Assembly: GCF_030936135.1 (NCBI RefSeq)
Contig: NC_082619.1
Coordinates: 2,793,208 to 2,857,207 of the forward strand
DNA from: Gavia stellata
Taxonomy: Eukaryota; Chordata; Aves; Gaviiformes; Gaviidae
DNA length: 64,000 bases
Reading direction: 5' to 3'
Shown here piece after piece: positions 56,250 through 64,000 of this stretch (position 1 is the stretch's first letter; each line of letters opens with the position of its first letter). Below the pieces are notes generated by a model that saw only the letters and a list, made by a program, of their open reading frames with translations, was not told where the DNA came from and made no database searches. The translations under genes and the position numbers were made by a program.

Positions 56250-59200
56250 GATGGCCCTCGCGGGCACGGCGAGACAGCGGGGGCCAGCCGCGGACAGGGG
56301 GATGCCGGGGGGTGCCGGCTGGGCACCCCTCGCCCGGGGCCAGCTGAGGCCTGGGGCACGGGCTCAGGCGCCCGGCCTCGCCGAGCACCGCCGTGCCCAG
56401 GCGCGCGGTGCCGGAGCCGGTGCCGGCTCTGGGGCTGACGGCACCTGAGCGGCTCTGACATCAAGTGGGTGGAGAGGCGGCAGCCGCGCTCCGTGACGGC
56501 CAGCCCCCGCCGCACCGCGTGGTACAGCCGCGCCGTCAGCCAAGGGGGCCCGCGAGGGGCGGCCCTGCCCGCCGGCCACGCTCCCGGCACGCCGAGCCCG
56601 GCCCCGCGGGGCCCCCGGGGAGGGCGCGGGCAGCGCCCCGCCGCAGCGCGCGGCACCGCTGCCCCCCGCGCTCCCGCTGCCCCCCGCGCTCCCGCTGCCC
56701 GCCCCCAGCGCCGGCACCCCGGGGGGCCACAGGGCGCTGAGCGCAAGGCGGCAGCCGGGGGAGCGCCTGCTCCCCTGGGCCCCCCCATGCTCCCGGGGCC
56801 AGGGCCGGTGGGAGCGGCGCCCCCGCGCCGGGCGCTGGCCCCCGGGCTGGGCGGGCATGGGGGGGGGTCTGGCCCGGTCACTGGCCAGAGCTGGCTCGGT
56901 AAAACTGGGGCGCTCCCACGGCGGGTGGGTGCACGGGGTGCCTGTGCCCAGGGAGGGGGGAGGGCTGCCCGAGAGGGTTGTGGGGCTCCCGGGCATGTGC
57001 CTTCCCTGCAGCGCCTGCGCCGGGCCCCCGGGCAGTGCCGTTTTGGGGGAACTGCGCAACAGCAGAGAGTGCATAACCCCCTCTTTGGGGGATGCATTGG
57101 CACTCCTCAGAGGGTATTTCAGTGCCTTGCATCCCTGGGGAAAAACTCCCCCAAATCCTATGTGGAGCAAAGAGCCTATCTGGTGTCTCCCCTCTGAGCG
57201 CTGGGTAAACTGAGGCACGGAGCGGGCAGGACTCCGGCTCTTCTGCAGCAAGGGCAGATGCGGAGGCTGGCAGGGAGCCCGGGTGTCCTGCATCCCAGTC
57301 CTGCGTCTCCCTCTGCTTCACCCCTCTGACCGCAGCAGGGTGAGCGATGGAGGCTTGTGACTGCTGTGCGTGCCCAGGTGTCTTACCCGCCCGCTCAGGG
57401 AAATTTCCATGGGTGACCGAGGCAGGGAGTGCGGTTGGGCTGCTCCCAAGGACAGCCAGAGCCTCCAGCCTCACCGAGGGGGCTGGAGGCACTGAGCAGA
57501 GGCTGCTTGCCTCCCATGCCAGCCCCCACTAATACACCCCCAGCCGGAGCCAGCGGCTGCTGTTTGAATCCTAATTGCTGCAGATGCAGCCTCCCCTGTC
57601 CACGGCATGAGCTCGGCACAGCCAGTGGAGGGGCTGACTGGGGGGGGGGGAGGGAGGAGACTATTTTTGGCACCAGCAAAAATATCTGAGGAGGCATCTT
57701 GCAGTGATATTCATCTGCAGGGCCAGGGCTTTTTGCATCACAACAGGGTGCTTGTTGTAATCCCTGCTTGCATGTGCGCGCATGTGTATATATATACACA
57801 CACCCCGCGGTGTGTACACTGTACACACGCAGGGACGCAGTGTGCACACGGGGATGCACACCCCACTGGCCTCGTGCAGACGGTGTGGGCGCCCTGCAAC
57901 GCGCTCCCGCAGCCCCTGCAGGTTGCATCCTGGGCCCCGGGGCAATGGCACAGCTCCCCAGCGCGTGTGTCGCTGTACCAGTGCTGCGCACGCCAGCCAG
58001 GGCTCCGGCCACCCTGCCCTGCAGCCCGGTGGGTGGCCTGGGGGCAGGATTTGCCCCGGTGCACAGCCTGCCCCAAGCACTGTGCAGGGTGCTGGTGCAG
58101 TACTCTCCCTGGGGGTGCACTATGCCGGCAGAGCCAGTTCCACGGCAAGAGGGGTGGCTTTCAGCCACATCCCGTGCCGAGCCTTGTGGCCTGGTGACAT
58201 CGGGCGCCCTGGGCAAAGGACCAAATTCCCTTCTAGCCAGGGGAGCATACAGGCTCTCAGGGCAAGCCAGGAGCAGGAGAGAGAAGGGGAGCCCTGGCAG
58301 GTTGGCATCACCCAGAGCCAGCTCCCTGCCCTCAGCTGTCCCCTCTGCGGCGGTGACCTTCTGCCGTGGGCAGAGGTTGCCACAGGCCCGCTTGGCACCG
58401 CCAAGACGTGCAGGGCCAGGACTGGCTGGAGGCCAGAGACGTCAGCTGCTCAGGATGGGACTGCAGAGAGCTGCCGGCGATTCTGTGGGTAGCTCTGGCC
58501 TTCTGACCCTGTGTTCACGCAGGGCGGTTAATGGGGCGGCACAGCTCCGGTCCTGCCCCCCGCCAGCCTGCCCTTCCCGGGAGCCAGCACAGCCCTGCGT
58601 GGAGCCCGCGGCTCAGCAGGCATGGCCACTCACTGTAACTGCACGTGCCTCCCTTTGCCCTGCGAGATGGTAAACTGAGGCGCAAAGTGATGGTGTGGGT
58701 AGGAACAAAGGTGGGTACGCTTGCCTCCCAGCTGCAAACTCCTCTGGATGATGGTTCGTGTGATGCAGAGGCAGGAGGTGGCTGGGGAAGAAGGGATGGG
58801 AGGAGGCACTGAGCTGGCCCCGCCATGCCCTGGCTCTGGCGGGAGCGGGTGCTGCTGGCACTGCCCTCGGGGCTGGGTAATGGGGCAGAACCGATGGCAG
58901 CACCGGGGCTGCAACATGCACTTGTTTCCGGCACCTGGCATGACCGCAGGCACCCAAGTCTGTTTTACGATCCATACATTTGCTTCCCAGCTTGGGAAAG
59001 GAAGGAAAAAAAGCATAGGAGTGGAAAATAGCAGGTGTGTCTATCAAAGCACCAAGCAAACCTAAGCCAGTGTCACCCATCCAGCCTCCCTGCCTGCCCC
59101 GGCACGGGTGCCCACTCCAGGACCCTGTGCCAGCCCCTGAGGCTGGTGAGCCAAGCTGAGCCAAGCCCTGCTCACCTTTGCTACCTGTCAGCCCTGGCTG

Positions 59201-61897
59201 GAAAGCCCCCCGCTGCGTTCGCACGCAGACCATAAGGCTGCGGTTTGGGAGTAGCGCAGCCCCTGCTGCCCCATGGCCATCCTGTGGCAGCAGGCTGGCA
59301 CCCACGTCGGAGCGGTGTGTGGGCACCTGGGGGTGGGGACACCTGCCCTAGCAGTGGTGGCCGGGGCTTTAGTGAGTGCCCGTGGCTGGCAGCGGCTGCT
59401 GGGTCCCCCCTCGGTCCCCCCCACCAGGCCCTGGTGTGGGAGGGGGAGGCAGGAATTCCCTTCCACAGCACCACTCCTCCACTCGCCCCTGGCCCCCCCA
59501 ACCTGCTCCCTCTCTCCAGGGCTGGGGGCCAGGGGCCAGGCAAGTTTGGCACACGGGGTCCCACACCAGGGCAGGGTACTGCTGGTGCTGCATGTGGTGC
59601 AGCTGGTTCTGGGCTGGAGGGTGCTGGGGAAGAGGCAGGCAAGATGCTGGCAGCGGGCTGCGATGCTGCACCCCCTCCATTGCCCCTGCGCCCATGCCTG
59701 GGGGCTCGGGTGGGTGTTTAAAATGCGGGTGAGTGCCAGGGAGAGGAAAGAAGGAAGCCAGCCCTGCCAGGAATGGGACTGGTAGCTCCAAAGAGACGGG
59801 GGGAAAACTTTTCCGCTGAGCCCCAGCTGCAGGCACATGGCGGGCAGGAGTGTCCGCCTCTCCTCCCTACCCCTTGCCTCTGGCTGTGCCTCCCCAGCCC
59901 AAGGGCACGGGCCAGACCTTCAGGCTGCTCCCACAGCCCTTTTCCCAGGCCCTTGGGCACAGGGAGGGATGTGGGGGCACTGGATGGAAAGGGAAAGAGC
60001 TTCCTCTCCTGCTCGCAGGGAAGCATAAAAGAATCCCCCAGCCCTTATCCTCCTGGTTTGGCCAATGGCTGTGGGACAGAGCTGCCGGGAAGCAAAGGGT
60101 AGGTCAGACCCTGTGCTGGGGCAGACTGGTCTCCACCATGGGTGAATGAAGGCTGACTGGAATGAGAACGGGAGATGCAGGCAGAGCCTGACCAGATCTT
60201 GGAAGGAAACCTGAGTGGAAAATTACCAGGCTGCTCCCCTGCGTGCCGGAGCCGGGCTGCGTGTGTAATGCCTGCTCCCGGCCCGGGCTGAGGCTCTGGG
60301 GATGGTGCAGCACTGATTGATACCTGGGGCACCAAGTGCCTGACACGTGTGATGCTGTACAGAGCAGCCACTGTCATGGAGAAATTGATGCTTCCCTGGC
60401 TGCCACGGCCCACGCTGGGGGCTGGGGCACAGTGCCCCAAGATGGCAGCGATAGACCGTGCCAGGGATCAGGCATCAGAGGGCACCAGTGAAAAACCTGA
60501 CTGGCAGCTGGGCACCGAGTCACCGTGCCAGAGCCAGCACCAGCCAAACCAGCCTTCCCAGCTGGGTGTCTCCAGCAGGACAAGTGCCCAGCCCGGTCAT
60601 GTCACCTTCTCTAGCTGGGACGAGGCAGCAGGAAACCCTCTTCAGCCCCGCACTGGGCTGGGGCTGGGAGGGAGCAGAGGGCAGGGGCTGTGGGCACAGT
60701 CAGCTGTGTGGGGACATGGCGCAGTGTGCACCCATGCAGGTTTGCACGCACGGGGGTGTGAGTTTGCCTGCGTGTGCCATCACCCGCTGTCATGCACACA
60801 CGCAGAGGGGTGCAGCGCACACATTCCTGCCAGCACATGGGCACCCTTAGCTGCAAGGCACCCGTGGGCTGTGCTCCCAGTGGTGCAGGCAGTGAGGAGC
60901 ACAGCCCCTCAGAGGACGCCTGCCTGCCTGCACACGGCTGTCTCAGCAGCTCTGGCCCAGGACTGCCGTGCCAGCAAGGGTGGCTTGAAGGGTCAGCAGC
61001 AGCCCTGAGTGGCACAGATGCAGAAACTGAGGCACGGAGCAATGCACCGAGATTCCCAGGGAGAGCGCGCCAGGAGCCTCGGACTCCTCGGCTCAGCACA
61101 AGTGGGCATGGACCACATACCCCACCGCAGCACAGCTTTGTCCCCCACCCCCAGCACGCGTCACGTACCGTGGGGTCCCGGGTGGGCATGTCGCAGTAGC
61201 CATCATTCCTCTCGCAGGGCTGGCTGGCACAGCGGGTGCCCGAGGGCGGCAGGCCAGAGCCAAGGGTGGCCTGTGAGGGGCTGAGGGGGCCCGTGGGGAG
61301 GCTGCCGTGATTGCTTTTCCTCCCGTAGCTCTCCAGGTAGCTGCGGACGTAGTCAGAATGTGCGGCAGCCTGGTAGAGACCCTGCAGGGTGCCGAGCTCC
61401 TGGCGGCTCCGGGTGCTGAGCGGGCCGGGGGTGGGCGTGTAGGCGCTGTCCGAAGTGTGCAGCCCCGAGAACTCCCGTGCCAGGTCCGAGTGGCTGATGG
61501 ATTTGCGACGGCTGAGAGGTGCTGTGGTGGGCAGGTAGCCGGGGGGGCTGCTGGGGGCCCCCACAAAGGTGTAGCACGTACCCCCGCTCAGCCCGCTGCC
61601 GGGTGGCCTGGACTGGGTGCGGATGTACGTGGGGCTCAGGCGGATGCTGGAGTCGGGGTACAGGGGCAGCCGGCTGCTGTCATAGCCACTGATGGGGGAC
61701 AGCCCCATATGGTGGTACCGAGGCGAGGTCAGGTAGCTGGTTTTGAAGCCGATTTTGTCGCTGTCCGCATAGGATGTGGCCAAGGTGGATCCATAGGAGG
61801 TGTAGGAGCTGTAGCCACTGGGCGCCTTGCTGTAGGTTGTCTCGGCATAGCGGGACGAGTCGACATAGCGCTTCAGGGTGGAGGAGAGCTGGGACAT
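50745..61897 (-). CDS. USP2: USP2, long form (USP2-69 type) deubiquitinase
   Basis: Ubiquitin-specific cysteine protease; in mammals it stabilises FASN, MDM2, cyclin D1 and clock proteins. Twelve coding exons: 61169-61897, 53380-53430, 52963-53086, 52522-52633, 52331-52441, 52099-52163, 51902-52005, 51749-51829, 51516-51594, 51304-51411, 50950-51070, 50745-50832. They sum to 1773 nt (590 aa; human 605). The first exon encodes a Ser/Tyr-rich N-terminus starting [11 protein letters not shown], identical to human in the first 11 residues. Catalytic Cys261 (NLGNTCFMNS), His542 (GGHYTAYC) and Asn559 (FNDS) sit exactly 15 residues before human C276, H557 and N574. CxxC pairs ([12 protein letters not shown]) form the zinc site, and the end is ASPSSRM (human ASPPSRM). 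An acceptor 40 nt upstream of the ATG (exon start 61937) shows that a non-coding first exon lies further upstream. Confidence 0.95.
55501..55887. promoter_or_regulatory. USP2: Two CACGTG E-boxes downstream of USP2-45 exon 1
   Basis: Perfect palindromic E-boxes at 55501-55506 and 55882-55887, about 750 and 370 bp downstream of the short-form start codon. CACGTG is the CLOCK:BMAL1 and USF/MYC site. More CACGTG copies lie at 54625-54630, 58642-58647 and 60344-60349. Whether any is bound is unknown. Confidence 0.4.
56250..56900 (-). promoter_or_regulatory. USP2: Internal CpG promoter for USP2-45
   Basis: CpG-dense sequence directly upstream of the USP2-45 first exon, inside the long intron of USP2-69. 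It contains a short GC tandem repeat (two 18-bp copies around 56656-56691). A start site cannot be placed from sequence alone. Confidence 0.55.
57769..57803. repeat. Alternating purine-pyrimidine tract (Z-DNA-prone)
   Basis: 35 bp of unbroken pyrimidine-purine alternation (TG/CG/TA/CA steps) that includes the palindrome tgtgtatatatatacaca. An inverted repeat, tgtgtaca-c-tgtacaca, follows within 15 bp. Lies in USP2 intron 1 about 1.5 kb upstream of the short-form exon. Confidence 0.85.
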
Positions 61898-61937
61898 TCT
61901 GGATGCTGGGGCTCAGCAGGCTCTCCTGGAGGCATTG

Positions 61938-64000
61938 ACTGCAAGAGAAAAGCCCAGGGGTCAGCTTCCACAGGCCATGGTCAGCACAACGGGGTGCCCA
62001 CCACCAGCATCCACCCAGTAACTTGCTGGCTCCTGCCTTGTCTGGAGACCCTGGGAGGGGCGGGCAGGCAACAGCAGGAACCCAGGGGTTAAAGGGTGCA
62101 GGGGGTCTGTGGTGGCCATGGCTCTTGCCTTACCTGCCAGCCCTCCTGGAGAGCCTGGGACAGCAGGGCCCAGCTGGCACTGCCACCAGTGTGCCTTCAA
62201 GCACCTCGTACCACAGAAGGGAGCCCTGGGGCACAGCCAGAGGCACCCAGCATCCTGACACCCACAGTCACCGAAGCCAAGGGACTGCAGTGGTCACCTC
62301 TGCCCCAGCCCTGGCATCCCTGCCACACTGTCCCGTGGGTGTCCTGCTCCTGGGGCTGGAGAGATGTTCCCAGTGCCTCCTCCAGAGGGGAGGCAGTTGC
62401 CGGGTCACAGTCATGATGCTTAGGCCCAACTCTGGCTGAGATAGACAGGCGGGATGGACTGAGCCAGCCAGCCCAGCACCTTCCCCTCGTTATTCAGAGC
62501 GAGTGCTGGGGCTTGGCAGGGGGCTGGCATTTCCAGCTCGCTGCTAACACACCCCCCGTTTGGCTGAGAGGGTAACAGAAGTAAGGTTAGGAAGTCAGCA
62601 CAGGAATCTTTGCCGTCCATCCCAGCTCCCCGCTTGGTGCCCAGGACCAGGCAGTGGGTGAAGACCTCAGTGCTGCCACGACCACCCAGGAGCCTTGGGG
62701 GACTGTGGGGACAGCCAGGTATCCCCTCATTGCAGGGGCCTGGCGACCCAAGCAGCCTGCCCATCTCCCTGCCGTGGCTGCGCCCTGCTAGCCTCCCATC
62801 AGTAATTCAAGCTGACGCGAGTCCTCCCGGTGAGGCGGCTGCAGTGCCCTGGCAGCCGGGCAGAGCCAGGCTGTAGGGGTGGGCGATGACCCAGCACTCA
62901 GTCCCCACAGGGAGCTGGTGGCGTCCACCCCATGGCACCCGCAAGGGGCAGGAGAGGAGCATACAGGGGACAGGGACAGAGGCACCCAGAGCATACATGG
63001 AGCCAGCCTGGAGCCAGGACAGGGCAGCGAGGCAGCCAGCAGCCTCCAGCGCCTGCAAATGCGGGCTGTCCGGAGCCAGAGGAAAGTTTGCTCCCAGCAC
63101 CCACGCTGGCAGGCTGATGGCTTGGTCCCCTACCTCTCCTGGGACTGTGGCTGGCACCGGGGCGGGCAGGACCCCAGCCGAGCTCCACTCTCCTGGTGTT
63201 GCTGGTGCTTGGCTCCCCGGGTGCCTGGTGTCCCTTCCCTGGCAGGACAGTGGCTCATGTGGCTCTGAGAGTCTCCGGTCACCCAGGAGATGACCCTGAT
63301 TCAAAGGCTTTTCCCAGCCCAGTCGGGGCGGGCTCTGGCCCGGCTCCAAGCCAGGAGGTGACGGAGAGGGTGCCTGGCACAGCCCCAGCAGCTCGCAGGG
63401 CGCATCCAGGCTTAGGGATGGGCACTGGATCCCTGGCAAGAGGAGCCACGGCAGCATCACTCCCTGCCTGACCCTGGGGGGGACCCAGGCTCCTGCTTAG
63501 AGCCCAGGAGTCCCTGGGCATGCCTGCCCCCAGTGGAACCCCCTGGCCGGGGAAGCTGGCAGCACCCTTCTGCAAGTGTCACCCTGGGGACAGGAGCCAC
63601 CCTGAGCCTCCCTGCTGCGGTCACAGCGCGGGTACCCTGCATTTTCCATGGCAGGCAGCCGAAAGCAATCCCCATGAAAGAAGCGGCAGAAGGGAGCTGT
63701 GCACGGTGGGAATGAGCCCCCTTGGCTCCACAGACCATGGGGCGGGGGGTGAGGTGGCTGTGGTGTCAGGTCCCCCAGCCACCTCTGCCCATCTAACCCC
63801 AGCATGGAAATGCCCCAGGACTGCTTTTAGGAGACAGTGGTGAGAAGCACTATCCAGCCACCATGGCCTCCTGGCCGGCAGCCTGGTTTTCTGGCTAGCC
63901 AGCTGCATCCCAGTTGCTGTTGTTATTGCCCAGGGAGCAACCGTCCCACAGTGGAGGGGAAACTATTTACAAGCGAGAGCAAGGTGGAGCGTACAGACCT
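61938..64000 (-). other. USP2: USP2 upstream intron / 5' region
   Basis: Begins with a clear acceptor (TTTTCTCTTGCAG) for the exon that starts at 61937, so it is at least partly intron of the long form. The non-coding first exon and promoter of USP2-69 are not identified and may lie beyond the window. No mobile element or other gene recognised. Confidence 0.5.

Larger units (their letters stand above)
56250..61168 (-). other. USP2: USP2 long-form intron with no further exon recognised
   Basis: The 4.9 kb between the two alternative coding first exons. It contains the USP2-45 promoter, a Z-DNA-prone tract (57769-57803) and GC-rich sequence. I could not find a further coding exon with good borders. 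Confidence 0.6.

Noticed and set aside
56250-56267. Upstream ATG for USP2-45 (MPARAI)
   Set aside because: Human USP2-45 starts at the position of the second ATG and the resulting length (394) is closer to human; kept only as an alternative.
57808-57828. Inverted repeat resembling a steroid-receptor element
   Set aside because: The ACA and TGT half-sites are one base apart, not three, so it does not fit a glucocorticoid or androgen element.

Overview
The window is a piece of bird nuclear genome, GC-rich and gene-dense with very short introns, as expected of an avian microchromosome. The evidence is CR1 LINE fragments, a solo ERVL-type LTR of a kind common in birds, and the gene order. Five protein-coding genes can be read exon by exon: MCAM (-), RNF26 (+), C1QTNF5 (-), MFRP (-) and USP2 (-). 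This is the order and orientation I recall for human 11q23.3 (CBL, MCAM, RNF26, C1QTNF5, MFRP, USP2, THY1), so the block probably corresponds to chicken chromosome 24. That chromosome assignment and the species are inference; the gene identities rest on the translated exons.

Layout. 1-2.2 kb is AT-rich with no credible coding sequence, plausibly the 3'UTR or 3' flank of CBL. 2.2-2.8 kb is a solo LTR with a 5-bp target duplication. 2.8-8.0 kb is a repeat block: a short degenerate repeat, a 2.6-kb minisatellite of 18-bp units organised into a ~181-bp higher-order repeat, and a 1.6-kb AT-rich degenerate satellite. 8.48-19.9 kb is MCAM (16 coding exons, 620 aa, CRE-bearing CpG promoter). 20-28.7 kb is intergenic with a few candidate regulatory patches. 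28.7-32.9 kb is the single-exon RNF26 with its CpG promoter. 35.2-37.2 kb is a decayed, internally deleted CR1. 38.3-39.2 kb is a CpG- and G4-rich block just past the 3' end of C1QTNF5. C1QTNF5 (39.2-41.1 kb) and MFRP (43.7-48.4 kb) follow, each with its own poly(A) signal. USP2 fills 49.4 kb to at least 61.9 kb, with two alternative first coding exons (USP2-69 and USP2-45 types).

All exon chains were assembled by hand using GT/AG borders and phase. Each gives an open frame whose length is a multiple of three: MCAM 1863 nt, C1QTNF5 732 nt, MFRP 1803 nt, USP2-69 1773 nt, USP2-45 1185 nt. C1QTNF5 and MFRP work together in retinal pigment epithelium biology in mammals; the other genes are neighbours by conserved synteny rather than by pathway. 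I found no new multi-gene system. The most unusual items are the minisatellite that spells out dense DR4-type nuclear-receptor half-site arrays, the separation of MFRP from C1QTNF5, the CACGTG E-boxes and Z-DNA-prone tract around the USP2 alternative promoters, and the MCAM stalk reduced to a microexon.
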